Source: Prevotella sp.
GTDB lineage: Bacteria > Bacteroidota > Bacteroidia > Bacteroidales > Bacteroidaceae
Direction: 5' to 3'
NCBI GenBank assembly: GCA_017474845.1
Contig: JAFVGS010000069.1
Span: 1-41,369 of the forward strand
Length of the DNA stretch: 41,369 nt
Translations under genes and position numbers: made by a program
The notes under the pieces: generated by a model
What the model saw: only the letters and a program-made list of their open reading frames with translations
Told to the model about the DNA's origin: nothing
The model's database searches: none
Part shown: positions 31,101 to 38,165 of the stretch, piece after piece
Layout: each line of letters starts with the position of its first letter
How positions within the stretch are numbered: the stretch's first letter is position 1

Positions 31101-31276
31101 TGACCCCATACCACTGAGCGAAAGTCGTTCCAGCCCTGAATGCAACCGGAAACAAATGCAACACCTGCCCAGCATAAACCGAGCGTTACACTCACACAAA
31201 GGGTCAGCAGACCCAACACCCAGTAAACCGGGTTCCACCATTTCGGTTGAATGGCTTTTTCTACGTTAATCTTCAT
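31097..31276 (-). CDS. small membrane protein, 59 aa
   Basis: From ATG at 31276 the frame reads MKINVEKAIQPKWWNPVYWV, followed by a hydrophobic helix (LGLLTLCVSVTLGLCWAGVA) and SGCIQGWNDFRSVVWGQ. Trp/Tyr-rich edges frame one or two membrane passes. Its stop overlaps the next ATG (ATGA), showing translational coupling. Its start is 8 nt after the stop of the HTH-like gene. Possible roles are superinfection exclusion, membrane effects or a holin, but none is shown. Confidence 0.65.
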   Translation of the reverse strand: MKINVEKAIQPKWWNPVYWVLGLLTLCVSVTLGLCWAGVAFVSGCIQGWNDFRSVVWGQ

Positions 31277-31283
31277 GATGTTA

Positions 31284-31868
31284 TCAAAAATTTAAGTTGG
31301 TAAATTGTATTCCAATTCTCTCAGCACGGGCTTCCATTTGTCGGCAGCGACGGGTCGTTTCTGTTATGACGGCCTCGTTTGAAGCCCTTGCAATCTCGTA
31401 GCCGCGCTTACGGAGGCTGCTGCGGAGGCTGACTTTTTCCTTCGGGCATTTCACTACACGAAGTTTTGTCCGTTGCTCAAAGCCCCAGTTGACGCGGACA
31501 CGCTCTTTCCTGAATGTTTCTTTCCGGCTCTCACCGATGCGGCGGCGCATTTCGGCAAAGGCTTCGGCACTCATGCGGTCCTTTTGGCTGGTGCCAGGCT
31601 TGAAACGGGTTGCCTTGCCATACTTCTGCAGGTTCGCGGCTCCACTATTGCCACCCATCAGACGGGTGGCACGTGCACCATGTTCGCTGGCGTTGCGCTG
31701 CATGGCAGTCACAAACTCTTTGGTTTTCCACAAGCCCAGTTCCCGTGCCATCCGCGTTATACACCGCAATGAGGTGCCAAGCGCATCAGCGAGTTCCTGG
31801 TTCTTTGTGTGGTCGAAGTTCTCACGGAACCACACCAGTTGTTCAGGGGTTAGGTCTTTTGCTGTCAT
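31284..31868 (-). CDS. HTH-containing phage DNA-binding protein, 194 aa
   Basis: The N-terminal 45 residues look like a helix-turn-helix: MTAKDLTPEQLVWFRENFDH, TKNQELADALGTSLRCITRM, ARELGLWKTKEF. The rest is highly basic (RKETFRKERVRVNWGFEQRT; LRSSLRKRGYEIARASNEAV), with no nuclease motif found. It fits a phage DNA-binding or HNH-relative recognition protein. Its start lies inside the end of the Zn-ribbon frame upstream. Confidence 0.6.
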   Translation of the reverse strand: MTAKDLTPEQLVWFRENFDHTKNQELADALGTSLRCITRMARELGLWKTKEFVTAMQRNASEHGARATRLMGGNSGAANLQKYGKATRFKPGTSQKDRMSAEAFAEMRRRIGESRKETFRKERVRVNWGFEQRTKLRVVKCPKEKVSLRSSLRKRGYEIARASNEAVITETTRRCRQMEARAERIGIQFTNLNF

Positions 31869-32013
31869 ATTGTTCTTTAATCATTTTGAAACGTGCAGGT
31901 AAAACGACATCCATATTTCAGTCGCTGCAGCACCGCCCCTTTTCCTTAACAGGCCGGGGATTGTTGCCCCAACCAACGATGGGTTTGCCACAAATACAAC
32001 AAAGTTCTTTCAT
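31843..32013 (-). pseudogene. Zn-ribbon peptide gene with in-frame TGA at a Cys position
   Basis: ATG at 32013 overlaps the upstream stop as ATGA. The frame reads MKELCCICGKPIVGWGNNPR, PVKEKGRCCSD, TGA (31920..31918), then NMDVVLPARFKMIKEQYDSK, RPNP, stop at 31843. Small proteins of this type are frequent in Bacteroidetes phages and, as I recall the family, usually carry a Cys pair as CCSDCN or CCDECN here. The TGA stands where that last Cys codon (TGC/TGT) is expected, a one-base change. The downstream part is still open and family-like. It is either a recent nonsense mutation leaving a 31-aa peptide, or a recoded TGA. Confidence 0.65.
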
Positions 32014-32333
32014 ACGCGCATGGTTCTGATGTCACTCTCATAGTACACCGTCAGGCCGCAGGTGCTGGCCACATCGTGCTCCAGTTTGCAGCCTTTCGAC
32101 TCCTCCCAGCCGTCCATCATGCAGATGGCGTCACAATCCAGTAGCATCTTCAGGTCGGCTTTCATGTGTTCACGCCAGTCGCCTGGCTGTGGCAGTCCGT
32201 TGTTAAACGGGTTCACGCTCTCAAAGCCGCATGCCTCACAAAAGGCGGCGGCAACCTCAAAGGAAGCCTTGCGCTCCTCCAGGTCATGGTGCGCTATCGC
32301 ACCGCTGATGTAGATTTTCTGTTTCTTGTTCAT
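32010..32333 (-). CDS. DUF4406 family protein (nucleoside deoxyribosyltransferase-like), 107 aa
   Basis: MNKKQKIYISGAIAHHDLEE, then FEVAAAFCEACGFESVNPFN, DWREHMKADLKMLLDCDAIC and MMDGWEESKGCKLEHDVAST match the DUF4406 pattern. YISGAI near the N-terminus and the DWxxSxGxxxE motif are those of the nucleoside 2-deoxyribosyltransferase superfamily. It may act on nucleotides or NAD-like compounds; no activity is established for DUF4406. It is coupled to the genes on both sides. Confidence 0.8.
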   Translation of the reverse strand: MNKKQKIYISGAIAHHDLEERKASFEVAAAFCEACGFESVNPFNNGLPQPGDWREHMKADLKMLLDCDAICMMDGWEESKGCKLEHDVASTCGLTVYYESDIRTMRV

Positions 32334-32344
32334 AGTCTCATATT

Positions 32345-32722
32345 TTACAAATAGACAAATTCACCAAAAAGGAGTAGCACAGGTTCGCCACAGCCCATGA
32401 CCCAGACTCCTCTTTCCGAATCTTGACCAGCTGGAGCTTCCACAACATCATGAACAGAACCGGGAACAAGATTGGCAAATGCAGGGCCGAATGCAGTCAT
32501 TCTGACAACCTTGATTTGTTTTCCCCGTGGGGCTTTCGGACAGCAATCAATCTTTTTCACGTACCTGTCATAGACTTGTATAGTGTCAAGCGAATAGCGC
32601 TTGCCTTCTATACCACAAAACTTACACCTCAAAAGGTCGTACTGCCCTTTTCGGTCTTCCTGGGTCACAAGGTTTTTCTTATCCCATCGGTGACCACCAT
32701 GTGTCAAACTAATTTCTTTCAT
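32345..32722 (-). CDS. zinc-ribbon-like hypothetical protein, 125 aa
   Basis: The product has LLRCKFCGIEGKRYSLDT with a CxxC pair and VKKIDCCPKAP with a second Cys pair about 30 residues later, suggesting a zinc-binding fold. HGGHRW near the start adds His residues. The C-terminal half, GSVHDVVEAPAGQDSERGVW, VMGCGEPVLLLFGEF, is beta-rich. The family is not recognised. It starts within four bases of the upstream gene's end, in the early operon. Confidence 0.55.
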   Translation of the reverse strand: MKEISLTHGGHRWDKKNLVTQEDRKGQYDLLRCKFCGIEGKRYSLDTIQVYDRYVKKIDCCPKAPRGKQIKVVRMTAFGPAFANLVPGSVHDVVEAPAGQDSERGVWVMGCGEPVLLLFGEFVYL

Positions 32723-32919
32723 ATTATCTCAAATTGAACATTAAAATGATATTCTTTCCGTAGGCGGCCAACTTGAACCTCCTTGTTTGGATCTTCGCCG
32801 TAAGGAATGAAGATGGTGCGCTCCTTGGTGTTCACCCTCACACCCTTCTTCCGCAGTCTGTAGAGTATGTTGGAACGGCGTTTCCACACACCCTTCTTCC
32901 AGTTCCTGGCCATAGTCAT
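32719..32919 (-). CDS. small basic protein, 66 aa
   Basis: ATG at 32919 overlaps the stop of the ATPase gene (ATGA), so it is chosen over the longer frame. A second ATG lies two codons later. The product MTMARNWKKGVWKRRSNILY, RLRKKGVRVNTKERTIFIPY is strongly basic and ends in QVGRLRKEYHFNVQFEII. It is probably a nucleic-acid-binding accessory of the early region. The family is not known. Confidence 0.6.
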   Translation of the reverse strand: MTMARNWKKGVWKRRSNILYRLRKKGVRVNTKERTIFIPYGEDPNKEVQVGRLRKEYHFNVQFEII

Positions 32920-33557
32920 TTCTGTTTTGCTTCGTTTCCTAATGTGTACTTGGCTGCACCCTCTTCCCAAATGGTAAAAGGCACACCTGGCTTATCCATG
33001 AACCGACTCTTGCAACTGGCACGGAAACCCTCAACCATGATTTTCACGTCGGCGTCATACTCAACAGCACGGGCCACGCGCCCTCCTGGATGCTGTCCTT
33101 CGGCATGGCTCACGAAAATGAGCAGCTTATTGCAGAAGCGTTCCTTCAGTTGCTGATACCCTCTGTAGGTCAGACCGCTATACTGCAGACTGTCAATAAT
33201 GACGATGCCCGGACTTTTACGTTTGCTCAGACGCTCTGTCAGTTGCTCAATTCGCTCGCGGTCCAGCACAAGAAAACGACGGCTTACCTCACGCATTCCA
33301 TGACGCAGCATTGACTTCTGGACGCTCAGACCGGTGCCTTCCTCCAGACTGTCATAAATCACCTTGTCAAACCGGCACAGATACTTTGCCAGTTGCATCA
33401 CAAAACTCGTCTTGCCGTTGCCGGGGCTTCCCCAGATGATCCATGTGCCAGTCTTAGCCGGTTTGCCCAATGAAGCCTCCCAGTCGCCCGTAAAGTCGAG
33501 CGACGGGATGTTCATGTTCAGGATGTCCGTTGGACTGTAGGCACGTTTTAACTTCAT
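32916..33557 (-). CDS. RecA/DnaB-like P-loop ATPase, 213 aa
   Basis: Walker A GSPGNGKTS lies near residues 43-51 and Walker B IVIIDS near 118-123. The order and the SLQYSG after Walker B fit a RecA/DnaB-fold ATPase. IFVSHAEGQHPGGRVARA resembles the sensor loop of this fold, and the C-terminus is truncated relative to DnaB helicases. It follows the MuB-like ATPase by an ATGA-type overlap. Two ATPases in tandem after the transposase is unlike Mu; a role in replication or target handling is inferred. Confidence 0.75.
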   Translation of the reverse strand: MKLKRAYSPTDILNMNIPSLDFTGDWEASLGKPAKTGTWIIWGSPGNGKTSFVMQLAKYLCRFDKVIYDSLEEGTGLSVQKSMLRHGMREVSRRFLVLDRERIEQLTERLSKRKSPGIVIIDSLQYSGLTYRGYQQLKERFCNKLLIFVSHAEGQHPGGRVARAVEYDADVKIMVEGFRASCKSRFMDKPGVPFTIWEEGAAKYTLGNEAKQK

Positions 33558-34432
33558 TGCATTTTCTTGATTTTTTCGATTTCCGTATATACTCTGCGCA
33601 GACCGCCGTCGCTGGCGTTCACAATCTGCATGATGTTGGTTCCTTCCGGAGCGTTCACCTTCGCTACGATGGCAGCCTGAGCCTTCAGGAACTTCTGGCG
33701 CTCTTTCTCGTCTTCGGGGGTCACACGGCTGAACGTGTCACCGAAGCGGCTGAGCATTTCAGCATAGCCCACCTTCAGACACTCCACATTGCGGTCTATC
33801 TTGGCCCGTAAGCCGTCGGCACCCATCATATACCAGCCACAGCAGCGCTCCGTGGCATTCCACAAGGCCTTCAGTTCCAAGAATGCCTCGTACTGCAGGT
33901 CGCCTGCCTCGTCAAGTATGACAAGGGGAGTGTCGATGGTGCGCAGATACTCCACAAGGTCTTCATAGATGTCGCTGTAACGACCGTAACTGCCCACGCC
34001 AAACTCCTTGGCTATCTTACGGACCAGTTTCAGTTTGGTCTTCACCTGCGAGCAGTCGATATATACGGCGTTCTTGTGGCTTTTGGCATAGGCCCGTGCG
34101 GTGAAACTCTTGCCGATGTTCGGAATGTCGCACAGTATCGCGCTCAGACCGCTTTCCTGACATACGGTCAACTGCTGGGTAATAAACACCCACGTCGGCG
34201 TTTCTGCGGCATTCCAGGCTTGTTCCTGGCGCAGGGTCACGCCCAGCCGACGTGCCATGCCCACCCAGTTGGCATCGCTCACCTGACGCTCCCAGGTGCC
34301 TTTTTTGATGCTGTTATATACTGACGCCGATATGCCAAGGCTCACGGCGTGTTTGTTGTCACTTGGATAGTTCTCACGGTCGGCCACAATGGCTGCCGCT
34401 ATCCGGCTTTTAATCTCGTCTGTTATCTTCAT
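33554..34432 (-). CDS. MuB-like transposition AAA+ ATPase, 292 aa
   Basis: The N-terminal about 70 residues include a helix-turn-helix (SASVYNSIKKGTWERQVSDA). The P-loop reads CDIPNIGKSFTA at about 101-112, a MuB/IstB-type Walker A. Walker B LVILDEA is near 170-176. The C-terminus has GDTFSRVTPEDEKERQKFLK, then NIMQIVNASDGGLRRVYTEI. MuB binds target DNA, activates the transposase and prevents self-insertion. It is directly downstream of the transposase, as in Mu, with a dispersed palindromic element in the 89-bp gap. Confidence 0.9.
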   Translation of the reverse strand: MKITDEIKSRIAAAIVADRENYPSDNKHAVSLGISASVYNSIKKGTWERQVSDANWVGMARRLGVTLRQEQAWNAAETPTWVFITQQLTVCQESGLSAILCDIPNIGKSFTARAYAKSHKNAVYIDCSQVKTKLKLVRKIAKEFGVGSYGRYSDIYEDLVEYLRTIDTPLVILDEAGDLQYEAFLELKALWNATERCCGWYMMGADGLRAKIDRNVECLKVGYAEMLSRFGDTFSRVTPEDEKERQKFLKAQAAIVAKVNAPEGTNIMQIVNASDGGLRRVYTEIEKIKKMQ

Positions 34433-34454
34433 TTGAATGCTGTTTTAATTATCG

Positions 34455-34504
34455 TGCAAATGAGCGTCATCGAGCTTGCTCGCTTGACCGAGTGCAGCCG
34501 ATAA
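34455..34504. repeat. short dispersed palindromic element, copy 2
   Basis: GTGCAAATGAGCG and CCGAGTGCAGCCG enclose an imperfect hairpin (CGAG-CTTG-CTCG centre). Copy 1 is at 29249..29301 with different arms but the same outer blocks and CTTG loop. It sits between the transposase and MuB-like genes. Confidence 0.65.
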
Positions 34505-34521
34505 TCAGCTCGCTAATGTTG

Positions 34522-36633
34522 TTATAAACTGCCCACGGCTTCGCGCTTGTAACGCGCCGTGTCCATATAGTCTGAATAGTCCTCGTCCGGCTGCTCCACA
34601 GGCTGCGATACCGCACGGGCTTCCACTTGCTCAATCTCCCTGGCATCTTCTTTCTTCATGACTACCACTGGGGAAATCTTTCCGTCCTTCATCATCTTGT
34701 CGAACTGGCTCACATACTTGGCCTGCTCTGTGTATGCGGCGCGGTCGGCGTCGGTCTGCTCCATGGTCGAAGTATTGTAGCGTTCCGCTTGCTGACAGGT
34801 GCAGATGTATTCGTCACCTTGCCAGATATACACCTCCTTAATAGTGCCGTCTGGTTCGGGAAGCCAATAGGCATCTACCTGCGTGTTGCCGGGCTTCAGC
34901 CTACGTATCACCTGAGGCTCGGGCAGCACATACTGGTTGTACATCACCGTGCAGTACATATTGCGACGGAGGGTTGTCGTGGTCTTCTCCCCTATATAGC
35001 GGTACAGATACCACTTCTCAAAAGGTTTCAGGTCGGGGTTCTGCATCATGCTGAGCACATCCCAGCGTGTCATGCCTTTGAAACGCTTCTGGTCAGGGTG
35101 CAACTCATGGTTGAATTCATCAATGTCGCGCATATTGCCTGCTACAATCTCGTCCCACGTGTACTCCCTGTGCTTCCACTTGTTGTTTGTCTCATCATAC
35201 ACCTTCTCCTCCTTCGGGCGGTTGGTCTCCAGCCTCGCATAGAAACGCCCGATGTTGGGGTGGTTGCGCTTTTCCACGCCATACCTAAACTGGCGGTTGT
35301 TGTGCTCCATGTGCTTCTCCTGGCTGTTGCCGGGGTTGCACCAGCGAACCATCGGGAACAACACTTGGGCCTTCATCCAGCTTTCCTTGAAGCGGTTCAC
35401 CAAATGATGCTCGACCTCAATCTCGCCAGGCATGTTCCAACCTTCACGAATAAGCAACTGGAACATATTGCGCACGCAATCCACATATAGGCTTGGTTCC
35501 TTCTTGCGAGCGTATGCATGACCGATGATGCACCCACTCAGCACGTCACAGATGAAGTAGCCATGCACACGCTGACTACCCTTCATCAGGAATGGCAGGT
35601 CACGGTCGTCCGCCGAAATCTTGCTCAGCGCGAAGAAAGGCGCATGGCGCAGATGGTGAGGACGGTATGTCTGGCTGAAAGTCCACTGCGTGTCATGATA
35701 CTTTGCGCGAAGAGCCTTGTGCTCCGGCGAATTCAGTATGTTCGAGATGGTGGCAGGACTAAGCACCAAGGGGTTGCCTTTCCTGTCCACGAAGTTCTTG
35801 GGGTCATACATTTCTCCAGTCACAGGATCCACCACCTCCACCTCTCCAGTCACAAACTGGTTGTACGCTTCGCCAACCACGGTATTGAACGGACGGGTGC
35901 CGTCAGGTTGACAGTCGAGGCTCAACACGAGACGCACAACCTCTATGGTCTTCTTCAAAGAGTTCTGGTTCTTGAACTTCTTGCTGATAAGCGACTCATA
36001 GCCCTCCCTCTGGTAAGCATTCACACGCTCACGGAAGCGGTGAGGACTCAGTGGCAGAGTGTGGCCGAACTCGGCCTGGTAGTAGCTGATGGCTCCAGCC
36101 ATCTCGCCCCAGTTGATAGTCTGGCCGTTCATGGCCTTGCGCATGATGTTCGTGTCTGCCATCACACTCACAACGGCCTTCAGCACCGAGGCGTTCACCG
36201 TGTACTCGTTTATCTTGTCAGGTGGCAGGACACTGCCGTCCTCAAAACGGAAACGGGTATAAAACGACCGGGCTTCTGCGTCGATGCGGTAATGTTGGCC
36301 GAACCAGTCCTTCAGAATGTTCTGCTCCATTTCTCCGTACTTAGCCTTGATGCGGTCCTTGAAACGTTGCGGAAGCGTGGCAATCTCAATCAGGGCATAA
36401 TTGCCCAGACCTTTGCCTGCTCTCACTACATTTATTTGGACTCGCCGTAACAAATTCTTATAGTTGGCGGCTGTCATGATGGGGGCAAGCGTCTCGGCTG
36501 GCAGCATCGACGGGGCGACACCGTTCAGACATCGACTGTGGCTGTAGTCCGCCTTACCATTGACGATAACAGGACGGTCATCGTAGGTCAGGTCGTTGTA
36601 CGAGATACACAATATCTTGCCGTAATACTCCAT
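34522..36633 (-). CDS. MuA-like DDE transposase, 703 aa
   Basis: The N-terminal part (MEYYGKILCISYNDLTYDDR) would contain the end-binding domains. The retroviral-integrase-like core holds candidate acidic residues in ISADDRDLPF (342-345) or YFICDVLSG (Asp363), GEIEVEHHLVN (404-408) and GNSQEKHMEHNNRQF (Glu439/443). This is followed by RNHPNIGRFYAR and a Mu transposase C-terminal beta barrel (MYNQYVLPEP; VYIWQGDEYICTCQ). The C-terminal 60 residues are charged and may contact MuB. It is slightly longer than Mu A (663 aa). It catalyses integration and replicative transposition, and the likely substrates are the inverted AAAACGAAACGG sites at both prophage ends. Confidence 0.93.
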   Translation of the reverse strand: MEYYGKILCISYNDLTYDDRPVIVNGKADYSHSRCLNGVAPSMLPAETLAPIMTAANYKNLLRRVQINVVRAGKGLGNYALIEIATLPQRFKDRIKAKYGEMEQNILKDWFGQHYRIDAEARSFYTRFRFEDGSVLPPDKINEYTVNASVLKAVVSVMADTNIMRKAMNGQTINWGEMAGAISYYQAEFGHTLPLSPHRFRERVNAYQREGYESLISKKFKNQNSLKKTIEVVRLVLSLDCQPDGTRPFNTVVGEAYNQFVTGEVEVVDPVTGEMYDPKNFVDRKGNPLVLSPATISNILNSPEHKALRAKYHDTQWTFSQTYRPHHLRHAPFFALSKISADDRDLPFLMKGSQRVHGYFICDVLSGCIIGHAYARKKEPSLYVDCVRNMFQLLIREGWNMPGEIEVEHHLVNRFKESWMKAQVLFPMVRWCNPGNSQEKHMEHNNRQFRYGVEKRNHPNIGRFYARLETNRPKEEKVYDETNNKWKHREYTWDEIVAGNMRDIDEFNHELHPDQKRFKGMTRWDVLSMMQNPDLKPFEKWYLYRYIGEKTTTTLRRNMYCTVMYNQYVLPEPQVIRRLKPGNTQVDAYWLPEPDGTIKEVYIWQGDEYICTCQQAERYNTSTMEQTDADRAAYTEQAKYVSQFDKMMKDGKISPVVVMKKEDAREIEQVEARAVSQPVEQPDEDYSDYMDTARYKREAVGSL

Positions 36634-36643
36634 AACTTACTCC

Positions 36644-37021
36644 TTACAGGCTCATGGCCATACATTGAACTTCATTCTGCAGGGCGATAAACTCTGGGAT
36701 GCTCTCACAGTTCTCACGGCGCTTGATCTTACCGTCAACATACACCAGGACACTTGTGTCGCGCTTGCTGGCCACCAGCTTCACGCGGTCGCCGAAGGTC
36801 TGAGTCATAGTCTTTTCTGCCTCCTCATGGGTGGTCTCTATGTCCTCAGGCTTCCAGTTGGGCACACCGCCCAATTCTTTCAACGCCACGAAGCGGATCT
36901 TCCGGGCCAACTTGCTGTCACTCTCAAACGTCAGGGCTTTCCACACCATCACGTTTGAACACTTGAACACTCGACGGAGGTAGGCCTTGGCCTTATCCTC
37001 CAAATAAATTTTCTTTGCCAT
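36644..37021 (-). CDS. early phage protein, 125 aa, unknown function
   Basis: The product MAKKIYLEDKAKAYLRRVFK, CSNVMVWKALTFESDSKLAR, IRFVALKELGGVPN is basic and helical in its first half. It then has an acidic stretch (EDIETTHEEAEKTMTQ) and a short beta region (DTSVLVYVDGKIKRRENC). It lies 10 bp before the transposase in the same direction, the position of Mu ner or other early DNA-binding genes. The N-terminal half may fold as a helix-turn-helix, but the family is not recognised. Confidence 0.65.
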   Translation of the reverse strand: MAKKIYLEDKAKAYLRRVFKCSNVMVWKALTFESDSKLARKIRFVALKELGGVPNWKPEDIETTHEEAEKTMTQTFGDRVKLVASKRDTSVLVYVDGKIKRRENCESIPEFIALQNEVQCMAMSL

Positions 37022-37067
37022 TGCTATTATAATTTGTTAATTGTTCGTTACTTCACGCAAAAATGCG

Positions 37068-37096
37068 TACCTTAGAAGCCTGTTAATATCATTACC
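37068..37096 (+). promoter_or_regulatory. promoter and operator copy for the rightward accessory gene
   Basis: CGTACCTTAG (-7-like TACCTTAG at 37068..37075) is followed by GTTAATATCATTACC at 37082..37096, two bases before the ATG at 37099. The same order occurs at the repressor: CGTACCTTTG, then GTTAATATCATTAAC. A -33 candidate TTG lies 24 bp upstream, longer than usual. Confidence 0.55.
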
Positions 37097-37098
37097 AC

Positions 37099-37410
37099 AT
37101 GAATAAGCGTGATTTTTACAACTGTACGACCATCTACATGGGTAAGTATGTAGAAGGCTCAAATAAGGGATTTGACTGCCAGTATGAAGTGGCTCTTGCC
37201 AAACATCTGGCAGAAGCTTTCGCATTATGGAGCGAGGTCGAATTCTTTGACGAGAAGAATGGGTATCTTATCCTAAAGATCTCATACGTCAACGACAACT
37301 TCTTCAAAGAGGAAAGCCTGGCCACAATCAAGTTCTTCATGCAGATGTACGATTTTAGTTATTGTAAATCCGTTGAGGAACGGAAGCCAATAGATGGCGA
37401 TAGCAAGTAG
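37099..37410 (+). CDS. accessory protein 103 aa, opposite to the early operon
   Basis: The product reads MNKRDFYNCTTIYMGKYVEG, SNKGFDCQYEVALAKHLAEA, FALWSEVEFFDEKNGYLILK, then IKFFMQMYDFSYCKSVEERK. It is a soluble alpha/beta protein with no signal or membrane segment, and the family is not recognised. It is transcribed against the early operon and has a promoter/operator module copied from the repressor region. It is therefore likely expressed in the lysogen, as cargo genes are. Its 3' end overlaps the opposite 65-aa frame by 56 nt. Roles such as superinfection immunity or fitness are guesses. Confidence 0.65.
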   Translation: MNKRDFYNCTTIYMGKYVEGSNKGFDCQYEVALAKHLAEAFALWSEVEFFDEKNGYLILKISYVNDNFFKEESLATIKFFMQMYDFSYCKSVEERKPIDGDSK

Positions 37411-37552
37411 GAATACTCGCAACCTCCACTTCTTCTGAAAATCCACGACCTGCGCATCTGGCCACTGCAAGTTTGCCACGCGCCTTTAACTTTCTGTACT
37501 TGTCGGCACCAATGATGCCGACAAGCACTTTTGCTTGAATTGTCTCGTTCAT
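37355..37552 (-). CDS. small early protein, 65 aa
   Basis: MNETIQAKVLVGIIGADKYR, KLKARGKLAVARCAGRGFSE, EVEVASIPTCYRHLLASVPQ, RIYNN reads as a plausible compact protein, basic in the middle. It begins 9 bp after the 137-aa early gene on the same strand, which supports a real gene. Its last 56 nt overlap the 3' end of the opposite gene, so one of the two might be shorter in reality. The family is not recognised. Confidence 0.5.
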   Translation of the reverse strand: MNETIQAKVLVGIIGADKYRKLKARGKLAVARCAGRGFSEEVEVASIPTCYRHLLASVPQRIYNN

Positions 37553-37561
37553 AATCGTTTA

Positions 37562-37975
37562 TTATAGGTTGTTAGTGATATATTCCAAGTCTTTCCTCGA
37601 AAAGACGTACTCATGGGCAGCCTTGCGCTTCACCACCTCCTTGTGGCCAACAAGCCACACGGCTTTCTTCTCCAGTTCCTCGCGTACTTTAGTCGGGCTG
37701 ATAGTGTCGCCTATCTCCAGCATGGCGTCAGCGGCATCGCTGATCATCTCCTGGCATTCGTTAACCATCAGTTTCTGCTCCTGCAGATCCTGGTCAAGAC
37801 TGTGCGCCTTCTCAAACAGGCACTGCACCAACTTCGACGAGCCAATCTTCAGCCACTCACGGCAGAACTCGTCTTTGTCCAACTCTCCGGCCATCATATA
37901 CACGGCGTTGGCTTCTACATACTCCTCGGTCGTAACCTTGCGACCGATACGGTCTTCAAATACTTTCTGTAACAT
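37562..37975 (-). CDS. first early-operon protein, 137 aa, unknown
   Basis: The protein MLQKVFEDRIGRKVTTEEYV, EANAVYMMAGELDKDEFCRE is acidic and largely helical, with a coiled-coil middle (CLFEKAHSLDQDLQEQKLMV). It ends in KRKAAHEYVFSRKDLEYITN. It is the first gene after the early promoter. No helix-turn-helix is obvious, so it is not clearly a Ner or Cro homologue. It may be an early takeover protein; the function is unknown. Confidence 0.65.
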   Translation of the reverse strand: MLQKVFEDRIGRKVTTEEYVEANAVYMMAGELDKDEFCREWLKIGSSKLVQCLFEKAHSLDQDLQEQKLMVNECQEMISDAADAMLEIGDTISPTKVREELEKKAVWLVGHKEVVKRKAAHEYVFSRKDLEYITNNL

Positions 37976-38047
37976 AGTCTCGATGTTTATTTATTAGCGT
38001 TTCTTGACTTTTAACTGTTATTTATCGTTAGTCTCGCCAAATTTTCG

Positions 38048-38077
38048 TACCTTTGGCGCGGAGTTAATATCATTAAC
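38048..38077 (+). promoter_or_regulatory. repressor promoter -7 box with operator-like inverted repeat
   Basis: TACCTTTG at 38048..38055 points to the repressor gene. GTTAATATCATTAAC at 38063..38077, a perfect 6-bp inverted repeat with a 3-bp centre, lies on the predicted start site. A copy of this arrangement controls the gene at 37099. A good -33 element is not seen. Confidence 0.6.
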
Positions 38078-38083
38078 ACGCTG

Positions 38084-38114
38084 CAAAGATAATAGGAAAT
38101 TTCCTAAATTCAAA
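38084..38114 (-). promoter_or_regulatory. early promoter with palindromic operator in its spacer
   Basis: On the minus strand TTTG (plus CAAA 38111..38114) and TATCTTTG (plus CAAAGATA 38084..38091) are 19 bp apart, a consensus promoter for the early operon. The spacer contains the perfect 14-bp palindrome TAGGAAATTTCCTA (38093..38106), the obvious repressor site. This promoter faces the repressor promoter, so the two could also interfere by transcription. Confidence 0.75.
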
Positions 38115-38165
38115 AACTTTTTGAGGATTTTTTCTCAATTAGGGCGATTTTTTTGGTTTTTGACT

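Noticed and set aside
888-32013. Altered genetic code (TGA or TAG read as sense) explaining three in-frame stops
   Set aside because: TGA and TAG both end normal phage genes here (for example the methylase and the terminase small subunit), so a global reassignment does not fit.
38004-38165. 54-residue N-terminal extension of the repressor
   Set aside because: It overlaps both promoters and operators, and the conserved start is at 38166.
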